64,000 bases of DNA, taken from Nocardia jejuensis NBRC 103114. Lineage in GTDB: Bacteria; Actinomycetota; Actinomycetes; Mycobacteriales; Mycobacteriaceae. A program made the position numbers and the translations under genes. Shown here piece after piece: positions 26,035 through 34,480 of the stretch (positions are counted from its first letter, which is position 1; each line of letters begins with the position of its first letter). The stretch spans positions 1-64,000 of the forward strand of contig NZ_BDBU01000035.1 of NCBI RefSeq assembly GCF_001613145.1, given 5' to 3'. Below the pieces are notes generated by a model. That model was not told the DNA's origin. It worked only from the letters and a program-made list of their open reading frames with translations, and searched no databases.

Positions 26035-27318
26035 TTACCGGCGCTGCATGAAGGACGGCACGTCGACATCGTCGTCGTCGCCGTCGGGCGGCTGGATGTG
26101 GCTGCGGTTGTTGTGGGCGACCGTGGGGTCGACCGGGGCCGGGCGCTGGGGCTCGTAGGAGGGAGCCGGGCCGCGACCCGAGGAGGGCGGCGGGGTCTGC
26201 GCGACCGGAGCCGGAGCCGGGGCGGGCTCGACCGGACGCGGCGGGACCGGGTCCGGGGTGCGTGCGGTGGTGTATTCATTGGTGCGACCGACCTCGCCGG
26301 CGGTCGCACGAGCCGTGCCGAATGTGGATGTGCCGGTGCGGCCTACGGCAGGTTCGACACGACGGGCGGGACCGCTCCCGTCAAAACCCGCGGCGATCAC
26401 AGTGACTCTCACCTCGTCGCCGAGAGAATCGTCGATGACCGTTCCGAAGATGATGTTGGCCTCGATGTGCGCGGCCTCCTGCACCAGCGAGGCCGCCTCG
26501 TTGATCTCGAACAGGCCGAGGTCCGACCCGCCCGCGATCGAGAGCAGCACGCCGTGCGCGCCGTCCATGGACGCTTCCAGCAGCGGCGAATTGATCGCGG
26601 ATTCGGCGGCTTTCACCGACCGGCCCTCTCCCCTGGCCGACCCGATGCCCATGAGCGCCGATCCCGCGCCGGACATGACGGACTTGACGTCCGCGAAGTC
26701 GACGTTGATCAGGCCGGGGGTGGTGATCAGGTCGGTGATGCCCTGAACACCGTTGAGCAGCACCTCATCCGCCGAACGGAAGGCGTCCATGAGGCTGACC
26801 GCGGCGTCGCCGAGCTGCAGCAGCCGGTCGTTGGGGATGACGATCAGGGTGTCGCAGGATTCGCGCAGCGCCTGGATGCCGGCTTCGGCCTGGCCGCTGC
26901 GGCGCTTGCCCTCGAAGGAGAACGGCCGGGTGACGACACCGATGGTGAGCGCGCCGAGCTTGCGGGCGATCTGGGCGACGACCGGCGCGCCACCGGTACC
27001 GGTGCCACCACCCTCGCCCGCGGTGACGAAGACCATGTCGGCGCCCTTGAGCACCTCTTCGATCTCGTCCTTGTGGTCCTCGGCGGCCTTGCGGCCGACC
27101 TCGGGATCGGCGCCCGCGCCGAGGCCACGGGTCAGTTCACGGCCGACGTCGAGCTTGACGTCGGCATCACTCATCAGCAGAGCCTGCGCGTCGGTATTGA
27201 CCGCGATGAACTCGACTCCCTTGAGTCCCTGTTCGATCATTCGGTTGACGGCATTCACGCCGCCGCCGCCGATACCGACGACCTTGATCACCGCAAGGTA
27301 GTTGTGCGGGGGCGTCAT
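26035..27318 (-). CDS. ftsZ: Cell division protein FtsZ
   Basis: The tubulin-like GTPase that forms the division ring. The 427-residue product has the GTP-binding block IKVVGIGGGGVNAVNR (11-26), the tubulin signature GGGTGTG at 103-109, the T7 loop region (NVDFADVKSVMSGAG), and a proline-rich variable linker from about 320. The conserved C-terminal tail DDVDVPSFMQRR binds SepF and FtsW. The start ATG 27318 is preceded by AAAGGAAGG about 10 bases upstream; the longer frame reaching 27414 has no conserved content. Monocistronic potential: a 333-bp gap upstream and a terminator downstream. Confidence 0.98.
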   Translation of the reverse strand: MTPPHNYLAVIKVVGIGGGGVNAVNRMIEQGLKGVEFIAVNTDAQALLMSDADVKLDVGRELTRGLGAGADPEVGRKAAEDHKDEIEEVLKGADMVFVTAGEGGGTGTGGAPVVAQIARKLGALTIGVVTRPFSFEGKRRSGQAEAGIQALRESCDTLIVIPNDRLLQLGDAAVSLMDAFRSADEVLLNGVQGITDLITTPGLINVDFADVKSVMSGAGSALMGIGSARGEGRSVKAAESAINSPLLEASMDGAHGVLLSIAGGSDLGLFEINEAASLVQEAAHIEANIIFGTVIDDSLGDEVRVTVIAAGFDGSGPARRVEPAVGRTGTSTFGTARATAGEVGRTNEYTTARTPDPVPPRPVEPAPAPAPVAQTPPPSSGRGPAPSYEPQRPAPVDPTVAHNNRSHIQPPDGDDDDVDVPSFMQRR

Positions 27319-27651
27319 GGGCTCTCGCCTTCCTTTGATCCAAAACAGCTTCAGCGTCTTCGAATGCTTGTCCGCGCCGGTCCTTTGGTCTCGGGACGAT
27401 AAACCCTCAACCATAGCTTCAGCGTTATGTCAAGTATCCGACTGGTGCGGAACGGTATTCGCAGCCACCGCGTTGCGGGCGCAGGCGCGCCGAAACGAGT
27501 GGCAGAATCTTGCGTGATTCACCTCGTCCGACCCACCTGGGCATCGTATCGTGGACGGTTGCCCTCCGGCGCCAATCGTGAAGTCCACGGTGGCGCCGAC
27601 GGTGACATTCCGGCAAGCCGCCGAAAATTTCGGTGGCCCAATGGGTATCGC
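27319..27651. other. Upstream region of ftsZ
   Basis: This 333-bp gap between ftsQ and ftsZ has no supported gene. It probably carries ftsZ promoters, which is usual in actinobacteria. A weak hairpin, GGCGCCA (27568-27574) with TGGCGCC (27591-27597), lies inside it and might attenuate read-through from ftsQ. No clear promoter elements were assigned. Confidence 0.5.
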
Positions 27652-28521
27652 TCACTTTACCGTGACGAGATTCGGACTAGAAATGTCGAACACCTTGCCG
27701 GGCTGGGTGAGCAGGGGCAGAACCACCGCTGCTTTGCGCTGGGCGTCATTCGTTCCTCCCCACAGCACAGTACTGCCGTTCCGCAACTCGAGGGCTATAT
27801 CCGAAACCGAGCGGGCCACAACCTCTCCCACCTGATCGCGCAGACCGAGAGGTACGGCGGCCATCACGGCCACCGCCGCGCGAGTCAGCGGATCCGCGCC
27901 GCCGGGATGCTCGGTCACCAATTTCGCCGCGCCGGGCGGCGGCGGCTCGATCGCGAATTCGACGCTGTCGGAATCGAGTAGATGCGGGCCCTCGGGGGAA
28001 TCGAAATACAGCACGGCGACGCGCTCGTCCACCGTGACACGCACACTCGACGGGAAGACCCGTTGCACGCGCGCGGATCTGACCTTCGGCAGCTGGGCCA
28101 CGTGCTCGGCCATGGCGGTGGTGTCCATGCGCATCATCGACAGGCCCTCGGGCACATCGAGAGCCGCCAGCACGTCGGACTCCGGGACCGCGACCAGACC
28201 GTCGATACGCACCGTGCGGACCGACAGGATCGGTGAGAAGTAGGCCACCAGGCCCAGAGCGAGCACGAGGACCAGGGCCACCGCGCCGCCGATGCGCACG
28301 CGCGGAGAGCGCCAGGCATCGCTCAGGCGCGATTGCTTCCCGGCGCGGCGGCCGCGGCGCAGACGCGCCAGCCGGGCCCGCCGCGCGGCCGCCGATTCCG
28401 GTGGCTCGGTGTCCTCGTCGAGACCGGTGTCCCTATCAAGACCGGCGTCCTGATCGAGACCGTCCTCCTCGATCCACTCCCGCGGATCATGCCCGTCGTC
28501 CGCTCCCCCGCCCCGGCTCAC
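27652..28521 (-). CDS. ftsQ: Cell division protein FtsQ
   Basis: FtsQ links cytoplasmic and periplasmic division proteins in the FtsQLB complex. The 289-residue product has a 75-residue cytoplasmic part, one membrane helix (about 77-97), and an extracytoplasmic POTRA domain (VRTVRIDGLVAVPESDVLAALD, 101-165) with the FtsQ beta-domain after it. The cytoplasmic part includes three near-copies of a six-residue unit (GLDQDA, GLDRDT, GLDEDT, residues 21-38), an acidic low-complexity feature. GTG 28521 is the start, 6 bp after the murC stop, so the two are likely coupled. Confidence 0.95.
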   Translation of the reverse strand: MSRGGGADDGHDPREWIEEDGLDQDAGLDRDTGLDEDTEPPESAAARRARLARLRRGRRAGKQSRLSDAWRSPRVRIGGAVALVLVLALGLVAYFSPILSVRTVRIDGLVAVPESDVLAALDVPEGLSMMRMDTTAMAEHVAQLPKVRSARVQRVFPSSVRVTVDERVAVLYFDSPEGPHLLDSDSVEFAIEPPPPGAAKLVTEHPGGADPLTRAAVAVMAAVPLGLRDQVGEVVARSVSDIALELRNGSTVLWGGTNDAQRKAAVVLPLLTQPGKVFDISSPNLVTVK

Positions 28522-28527
28522 CCTCGC

Positions 28528-30102
28528 TCACCGCCCGTGTGAGGGTCGTGCCCGCAGCCCGTCGAGAATCTGGCTGCCGAGCATGGTCACGTCGCCGGCG
28601 CCCATGGTGATCACCACGTCGCCGGGTCGTGCGAGCGAGGCCACCTGACGGCCCACCTTCGACATATCGGGTTGGTAGTGCACGGGTTTGGTGACCGAGT
28701 TGGCCACCAGCGCACCGTTCACACCGGGCAGCGGTTCCTCGCGCGCGCCGAACACGTCCAGCACCACGACCTCGTCCGCGAGCGAGAGCGCGATGCCGAA
28801 CTCGGTCGCGAAAGTGGCCGTGCGACTGTACAAATGCGGCTGGAAGACCACCAGCACCCGGCCCGGGCGTGAACGCGCCCCGTCACGGGCCTCCTGGGCG
28901 ACCAGTTCCGCGGCGGCACTGAGCACCGCGCGCACCTCGGTCGGATGGTGGGCGTAGTCGTCGAAGACGCGCACGCCGTTCTCGCGGCCGGTGAGCTGGA
29001 AGCGGCGGTGGACGCCGCCGAAACCCTCGAGCCCCTGGATGATCTCGCCCATATCCGCACCGGCGGCGCGGGCCGCCAGCAGCGCGCCCAGCGCGTTCAG
29101 GGCCATGTGCCGGCCGGGAACCGACAGGCGCAGGGTGCGCGGAGCCGGTTCGTCAGAGAGCTGGAACACCGCGACGCCGCCGACGTCACGCGGCTCCCAG
29201 GACTCCATCCGGGCCCCGAAAGTGACGCCCGGCGTTGCGGACTCGCTCGAGCCGTAGCCGATCACCTCGATGCCGCGCGGATCGTCCGAGAGCCGGGCCA
29301 CCGAGCGCTCGGCCAGCCCGCGTGAACCCGGATCGTCCAGGCACACCACCAGGCGGCCGCCGGGCTGCAGACGATCCACGAAGTCGTCGAAGACCTGGGT
29401 GTACGCCTCGTCGGTGCCGAAGTAGTCCAGGTGATCGGATTCGATATTGGTGACCACCGCGACGTCCGGCGCGTACTGCAGCAGCGAGCCGTCGCTCTCG
29501 TCGGCCTCGGCCACGAAGACACCGCCGGTGCCGTGATGGGCATTGGTGCCCGACTCGTTCAGCTCACCGCCGACCGCGAAGGACGGGTCGAACCCGCAGT
29601 GCTGCAACGCCACCACGAGCATGGAGGTGGTGGAGGTCTTACCGTGCGTGCCCGACACCAGCAGGGTCTTGTGGCCCTGCATGAGCGAGGCCAGCACGCC
29701 GGGACGCATCAGCACCGGGATGCCGCGCTCGTGCGCCGCCACCAGTTCCGGATTGGTCTTGGGGATGGCCGCGTAGGTGGTGACCACGGCGGTCGGGCCG
29801 CCCGGCAGCAGGTCCAGCGCGCCGGCGTCGTGACCGATGCGCACCTGCGCGCCGCGCGCGCGCAGGGCCAGCACGCCGCGACTCTCCTTGGCGTCCGAAC
29901 CCGAGACCATGCCACCGCGTGAGAGCAGGATGCGCGCGATGCCGGACATACCGGCGCCGCCGATGCCGATCATGTGCACGCGCTGGAGCGATTCGGGCAG
30001 GTCGGTCTGCTGTGCCGGGTTGCCCGGGTCACCAACGGCCACAGGGTTTTCCGTGTCCACCGCGTTGTCGGTTCCCAGCTCGGTGTCCGCTGCGTCGGTC
30101 AT
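28528..30102 (-). CDS. murC: UDP-N-acetylmuramate--L-alanine ligase
   Basis: MurC adds the first L-Ala to UDP-MurNAc. The 524-residue product has an acidic N-terminal extension of about 38 residues, the Rossmann block VHMIGIGGAGMSGIARILLSRG, the ATP loop SGTHGKTSTT, and the Mur ligase blocks EADESDGS, NIESDHLDYFG and FDDYAHHPTEV. Length is normal to slightly long because of the extension. Its ATG (30102) overlaps the stop of the murG remnant as ATGA, so translation of this essential gene still depends on, or benefits from, ribosomes that finish the remnant. It is followed 6 bp later by ftsQ. Confidence 0.97.
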   Translation of the reverse strand: MTDAADTELGTDNAVDTENPVAVGDPGNPAQQTDLPESLQRVHMIGIGGAGMSGIARILLSRGGMVSGSDAKESRGVLALRARGAQVRIGHDAGALDLLPGGPTAVVTTYAAIPKTNPELVAAHERGIPVLMRPGVLASLMQGHKTLLVSGTHGKTSTTSMLVVALQHCGFDPSFAVGGELNESGTNAHHGTGGVFVAEADESDGSLLQYAPDVAVVTNIESDHLDYFGTDEAYTQVFDDFVDRLQPGGRLVVCLDDPGSRGLAERSVARLSDDPRGIEVIGYGSSESATPGVTFGARMESWEPRDVGGVAVFQLSDEPAPRTLRLSVPGRHMALNALGALLAARAAGADMGEIIQGLEGFGGVHRRFQLTGRENGVRVFDDYAHHPTEVRAVLSAAAELVAQEARDGARSRPGRVLVVFQPHLYSRTATFATEFGIALSLADEVVVLDVFGAREEPLPGVNGALVANSVTKPVHYQPDMSKVGRQVASLARPGDVVITMGAGDVTMLGSQILDGLRARPSHGR

Positions 30103-30410
30103 CGGCTCGCCACCTCCGGCACGATTCGCGCCACCACCTCGGCAGCGCCACGGTGCTTCGCAGCAGCGCCACGGTGCTTCGCACCCGCTACCGCACGACC
30201 CGTTCGAGACACGATGTCAGCATCCATGAGCAGCGGTATCACCTCGTCGATCACAATTTTCGGAGTCAGCTCCGCGTCCGCAGCAATTCTGCCACCATTC
30301 GCGCCGACAACGGTCCGCGCGTCGAGTTCCTGTGTCACGGCCATGGCCGGCTCGATATGGCCAGGGCCACCGCCCGCCATGATCACCGAGAGCTGTCGCT
30401 CCACAGTCAC
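30099..30410 (-). pseudogene. murG: murG remnant with a large in-frame internal deletion
   Basis: This 103-codon frame occupies the place of murG between ftsW and murC. Residues 1-25 match the MurG start: SVIMAGGGPGHIEPAMAV corresponds to GGGTAGH-x-EPAMAV but has P where two residues (TA) are expected. From about residue 33, VVGANGGRIAADAELTP... aligns with the last 60 residues of MurG (in mycobacteria VVNAGGG-x-VADAALTP). About 270-300 residues between, that is both Rossmann cores and the UDP-GlcNAc site, are missing, so it cannot transfer GlcNAc. A hand count gives about 32 of 99 sense codons ending in A or T, including AGA, ATA and AAA, far more than the neighbours. Start (GTGA with ftsW) and stop (ATGA with murC) overlaps are intact. 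A short functional peptide is possible but unlikely. Confidence 0.85.
30142..30183 (-). repeat. 21-bp perfect tandem duplication in the murG remnant
   Basis: 30142-30162 and 30163-30183 are identical. The duplication repeats AKHRGAA in the product. A perfect copy pair indicates a recent event and fits relaxed selection on the frame, though the 21-bp unit keeps the phase. Confidence 0.9.
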
Positions 30411-31912
30411 CTCGAATTACCCCGTTCTCTCGAATGCTTCATCTGCTTGGCCGGGTAGCTGGGCTCCCATGCCCGGGTGCTGCGCCACGATTCGGTGGAG
30501 CGGCTGGTGGGCGCGCGCCGAGCCGAATCGGAATCGACCGCACGGCGCGAACCGCCGCCGCGGCCCGGATCCGAGGGCGGCAGGGCACGGCGTTTCTGTC
30601 CCGCTCCCATCGCACCGGCCTTCGGCTTGGGCTTGGGTTTGGCTTTCGCCTTCGCTTTGGCCCTGGCACGGGCGGCGTGCGCCCGTGCGGGGGAATACAT
30701 CTCGGGTTTCGGCAGCCGCAGCATCCGGCTGAAGCGGCCGTCCTGCCCGGCATGCAGGGCCGCCACCGCCTCGGGCTCGTGCCGGGCGGCATTGGCGATG
30801 ATGCCGAACATGAACAGGGTGATCGCGAGCGAGGAACCACCCGCGGACACCAGCGGCAGCTGCAGACCGGTCACCGGCAGCAGGCCCACCACGTAGCCGA
30901 CGTTGATCAGCGCCTGACCGGTGATCCAGGTGGTGGCCGAGCCGGTCAGCAGGCGCAGGAACGGATCCACCGAGCGGGTCGCGATCCGCAGGCCGGTGTA
31001 GACGAACAGCGCGAAAAGCCCCAGCACCAGCGCACATCCGAGGAATCCGAGCTCCTCGCCGATGATGGCGAAGATGAAGTCGTTGTGCGCGTTGGGAAGA
31101 TAACTCCACTTGGCTCTGGACTGCCCCAGTCCGCGTCCCCAGATACCGCCGTCCGCAAGCGAGTACAGCGCCTGGCGCGCCTGATACCCGACGCCCTGGG
31201 GATCGTCACCGGGGCTGAAGAAGGCGCGCATGCGGTCCGAGCGATAGCCCGCGGACAGCGCCAGGATTCCCGCCGCCACACCGCCGGACACCGCGATGGT
31301 GACGAACATGCGCAGCGGCAGCCCACCGAACCACAGCAGCGAGGTCAGCACGATGCCCAGTGCGATGGTGGTGGACAGGTTGGGCTCGAGGATGACCAGC
31401 GCGCACACCAGCAGGCCCACCGGGACCAGCGGCATCAGGATGTCCTTGTACCCGGCCTTCTCCGACTGGCGCGAGGCCAGCAGGTGCGCGCCCCACACCA
31501 CCAGGGTCACCTTGGCGATCTCGGACGGCTGCACCGAGACCACGCCCAGGTCGAACCAGCGGCGCGAACCCTGCACCTTGGTGCCGATACCGGGAATCAG
31601 CACCAGTACCAACAGGATCAGCGAGACCACGAAGACCGGGAACGACAGCTGCCGCATCACCCGCATCGGAATCCGCAGCGCGATATAGAAGAGCACCGCG
31701 CCGAACCCCGCCAGCACCGCCTGCTGAATGAACAGCGAATACGCGGATTTGCCGACGGCATAGGACTCCACGCTGGAGGCCGAGAGCACCATCACCAGTC
31801 CCAGGACGGTCAGCAGTACGGCGATGGCGACCACGAGGTGGAACGACGCGAGCGGGCGGGCGAGCCATGCTCCGAACCATCCGGTCCGGACCCGTCGCGT
31901 CGGCACCGTCAT
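30407..31912 (-). CDS. ftsW: Lipid II polymerase FtsW
   Basis: A SEDS-family glycosyltransferase that polymerises lipid II at the septum with PbpB. The 501-residue product has about 10 membrane helices; FtsW blocks include RRWFDLGVVSVQPSE, ILEPNLSTTI, GRGLGQSRAKWSYLPNAHNDFIFAIIGEELG and PLVSAGGSS. From about residue 390 a long cytoplasmic tail follows, with a lysine-alanine then lysine-proline run (KAKAKAKPKPKPKA) and an Arg/Ser-rich end, as in mycobacterial FtsW tails that contact FtsZ. It overlaps murD by four bases upstream and the murG remnant by four bases downstream. Confidence 0.96.
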   Translation of the reverse strand: MTVPTRRVRTGWFGAWLARPLASFHLVVAIAVLLTVLGLVMVLSASSVESYAVGKSAYSLFIQQAVLAGFGAVLFYIALRIPMRVMRQLSFPVFVVSLILLVLVLIPGIGTKVQGSRRWFDLGVVSVQPSEIAKVTLVVWGAHLLASRQSEKAGYKDILMPLVPVGLLVCALVILEPNLSTTIALGIVLTSLLWFGGLPLRMFVTIAVSGGVAAGILALSAGYRSDRMRAFFSPGDDPQGVGYQARQALYSLADGGIWGRGLGQSRAKWSYLPNAHNDFIFAIIGEELGFLGCALVLGLFALFVYTGLRIATRSVDPFLRLLTGSATTWITGQALINVGYVVGLLPVTGLQLPLVSAGGSSLAITLFMFGIIANAARHEPEAVAALHAGQDGRFSRMLRLPKPEMYSPARAHAARARAKAKAKAKPKPKPKAGAMGAGQKRRALPPSDPGRGGGSRRAVDSDSARRAPTSRSTESWRSTRAWEPSYPAKQMKHSRERGNSR

Positions 31913-33399
31913 TCCGATCTCCCGATGTCCTTCTCGTCCAGGGCCTGTACCGCCGCCGCGAAACTCCGGCCGCGGTGGGTGTAGTCGGCGAACATGTCCA
32001 GCGAAGCCGCGGCCGGAGCCAGCAGCACGGTGTCACCACGCTGAGCGAAACCGGCGGCCACATGCACCGCCCGAGCCATCACCGCGTCGGGCTCGGTGCC
32101 GGTGACGGGAACACCCATCACTGCATCGTCCCCCGAACCGAGCTCCACGACCGGGACATCCGGGGCGTGTCGCGCGAGTGCGGCGGCGATCACGGCGGCG
32201 TCGACGCCGAAAAGCACTGCGCCGACCAGATGCTCGCGCACCTCCTCCACCAGATCCTCCACGCTCGCGCCCTTGAGCTGACCACCGGCCACCCACACCA
32301 CCTGCGGATGCGCCAGGATCGACGAGCGCGCGGCATGCGGATTGGTGGCCTTGGAGTCGTCCACGAACGCGACGCCGCCCAGCTCGCGCACGAACGCGGC
32401 GCGATGCGGGCCGACCTTGTGCTCCTGCAGGCCCTCCTTCACGAACTGCGGGGCCACGTCGATGGATCGGGTGAGCGCGGCCGCGGCCAGCGCGTCGGCC
32501 ACTCCGGCCGGACCCTGCGGGCTGATATCGCCCACCTCGGCCAGGATGGCGGCTTTGGTGAAGGCGCGATCGAGCAGCTTGCCGTCCACCACGCCGAGTT
32601 CACCGTCGGCCGGGACGCCGATGCGGAAGCCGACGGTGCGGCGCGCCTTGGACTTTCGCGCCAGCGCGGACGCCACCTGATCGTCCAGGCCGACGACGCC
32701 GACCCGTCCGGTGAGAGCGCGCGCCTTGGCCGCGGCGTAGGCGTCCAGGCCGCCGTGCCAATCCAGGTGATCCTCGGCGACATTGAGCACCACGCCCGCC
32801 TCGGGTCGCACCGAGGGAGCCCAATGCAGTTGGAACGACGAGAGTTCCACGGCCAGCACCTGCGGGCCGGGGCTGCGGCGCAGCGCGTCCAGGATCGGCA
32901 GGCCGATATTGCCGCAGGCCACGCTGGGAATCCCGGCGGCGCGCAGAATCGAGTGCGTCATCTGGGTGGTGGTGGTCTTGCCGTTGGTGCCGGTCACCAC
33001 CAGCCACTTGCGGACCGGGCCGTAGATGCGGGCCTGATCGACCCACCAGGCGAACTCGACGTCGCCCCACACCGGAATGCCCTCGGTGACAGCCGAAGCC
33101 AGCACCGGGGAGTCCGGCCGCCAGCCCGGGCTGGTGATCACCAGCGCGAACCGTGCGAGCGCGCCGTGCTCGAGCAGGTCGCCGGAAGTGGCTGTGGGCA
33201 AACCGAGTTCGGCCGCCTCGGCCAGCGCTTTCTGACCGGCGTCGGTCACCACCGGACGGGCGCCGATGTCCTGCAGCGGCTCGATCAGCGAGCGCCCGGA
33301 CACCCCCCATCCGGCGACGAGAACGTCACGGCCGCGCAGGAATTCGAGCATGGGTCCGGGAGAACGCAGAACCCTGGGGGAATGCTGTGAATGTTCCAT
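31909..33399 (-). CDS. murD: UDP-N-acetylmuramoyl-L-alanine--D-glutamate ligase
   Basis: MurD adds D-Glu to the stem peptide precursor. The 496-residue product shows an N-terminal Rossmann block (VLVAGWGVSGRSLIEPL), the ATP loop VTGTNGKTTTTQM, the conserved NVAEDHLDWHG and DDSKATNPHAA, and the Mur C-terminal domain with LLAPAAASLDMFADYTHRG. Length is normal for actinobacteria. ATG 33399 lies 4 bp after the mraY stop, and the gene's end overlaps ftsW as a four-base overlap, so it is embedded in one translationally coupled series. Confidence 0.97.
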   Translation of the reverse strand: MEHSQHSPRVLRSPGPMLEFLRGRDVLVAGWGVSGRSLIEPLQDIGARPVVTDAGQKALAEAAELGLPTATSGDLLEHGALARFALVITSPGWRPDSPVLASAVTEGIPVWGDVEFAWWVDQARIYGPVRKWLVVTGTNGKTTTTQMTHSILRAAGIPSVACGNIGLPILDALRRSPGPQVLAVELSSFQLHWAPSVRPEAGVVLNVAEDHLDWHGGLDAYAAAKARALTGRVGVVGLDDQVASALARKSKARRTVGFRIGVPADGELGVVDGKLLDRAFTKAAILAEVGDISPQGPAGVADALAAAALTRSIDVAPQFVKEGLQEHKVGPHRAAFVRELGGVAFVDDSKATNPHAARSSILAHPQVVWVAGGQLKGASVEDLVEEVREHLVGAVLFGVDAAVIAAALARHAPDVPVVELGSGDDAVMGVPVTGTEPDAVMARAVHVAAGFAQRGDTVLLAPAAASLDMFADYTHRGRSFAAAVQALDEKDIGRSE

Positions 33400-33403
33400 T
33401 GGA

Positions 33404-34480
33404 TCACCCGACCGCGGAGAGGTATTCGCTGTAGAACAGGCCCAGACCGGTCGCCGACGCCATGCCGGCGAGTAGCCAGAACCGTATGATCACAGTGGTT
33501 TCGGCCCATCCGCTCAATTCGAAGTGGTGATGGAACGGCGCCATCTTGAACAATCGGTTGCGCGTAGTACGGAAAACGGCCACCTGCAACACTACCGAGG
33601 CCGCCTCGGCCACGAACAGCGCACCCAGCACGACCATGAGCAGCTCGGTGCGAGTGGTGATGGACAGGCCCGCGAGCAGACCGCCCAGCGCCAGCGAACC
33701 GGTATCGCCCATGAAGATCTTGGCGGGCGCGGCATTCCACCACAGGAAGCCGATACAGGCCGCGCCACCGGCGGCGCACACCAGCGCCAGATCCAGCGGA
33801 TCGCGCACGTTGTAGCAGCCCGCCTCCGGATGGGTGGAGCACGCGTTGCGCCACTGCCAGAAGGTGATGATCATGTACGCGCCCAGCACCAGGCTGATGG
33901 AACCGGCCGCCAGCCCGTCCAGGCCGTCGGTCAGGTTCACCGCGTTGGACCACGCCACCACCAGCAGCGAGACGAACAGCAGGAAGATGATCGAGCCCAT
34001 CGACACCGTGGCGATATCGCGGGTGTAGGACAGGTGATCGCTGGCCGGGGTGAGCCCGTTCGCGCCGCGGAACTGCAATGCCAGCACGCCGAACACGATG
34101 GCGGCGGTCAGCTGGCCGATGTACTTGCCCGCGGCGGTCAGACCCAGATTGCGCTGCTTGCGCAGCTTGATCATGTCGTCCAGGAAGCCGACCGCGCCCA
34201 GCGCGGTGGCCAGGCCCATCACCAGCAGACCCGACGCGGACGGTCCGGCCTCGCCGTAGCTCATGCTGATCAGGTGCGAGCCCAGGTAACCGGCCCACAT
34301 GCCGATCAGGATGGCGACGCCGCCCATGGTGGGGGTGCCGCGCTTGGCCTTGTGGCTCTCCGGGCCGTCGACCCGGATCTCCTGGCCGAAGCCCTGACGA
34401 GCGAACCAGCTGATCACCGCGGGCGTCAGCAGAATGGATACAGCGAGCGCGATGGCCGCCGACAAAAGAATCTGGGTCAT
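33404..34480 (-). CDS. mraY: Phospho-N-acetylmuramoyl-pentapeptide transferase
   Basis: MraY forms lipid I by transferring phospho-MurNAc-pentapeptide to undecaprenyl phosphate (decaprenyl phosphate in mycolata). The 358-residue product has about ten membrane helices, with the catalytic blocks FLDDMIKL, NLTDGLDGLAAG, FMGDTGSLALGG and MAPFHHHFELSGW, all conserved in the family. Upstream murF overlaps by four bases (34477-34480). The 4-bp gap to murD continues the coupled run. With the murG remnant downstream, lipid I made here still requires a GlcNAc transferase from another locus. Confidence 0.97.
   Translation of the reverse strand: MTQILLSAAIALAVSILLTPAVISWFARQGFGQEIRVDGPESHKAKRGTPTMGGVAILIGMWAGYLGSHLISMSYGEAGPSASGLLVMGLATALGAVGFLDDMIKLRKQRNLGLTAAGKYIGQLTAAIVFGVLALQFRGANGLTPASDHLSYTRDIATVSMGSIIFLLFVSLLVVAWSNAVNLTDGLDGLAAGSISLVLGAYMIITFWQWRNACSTHPEAGCYNVRDPLDLALVCAAGGAACIGFLWWNAAPAKIFMGDTGSLALGGLLAGLSITTRTELLMVVLGALFVAEAASVVLQVAVFRTTRNRLFKMAPFHHHFELSGWAETTVIIRFWLLAGMASATGLGLFYSEYLSAVG

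Noticed and set aside
30099..30410. A distinct small protein unrelated to MurG
   Set aside because: Both ends match MurG at the right places and in the right order, and the gene lies exactly where murG belongs, so an unrelated origin is unlikely.
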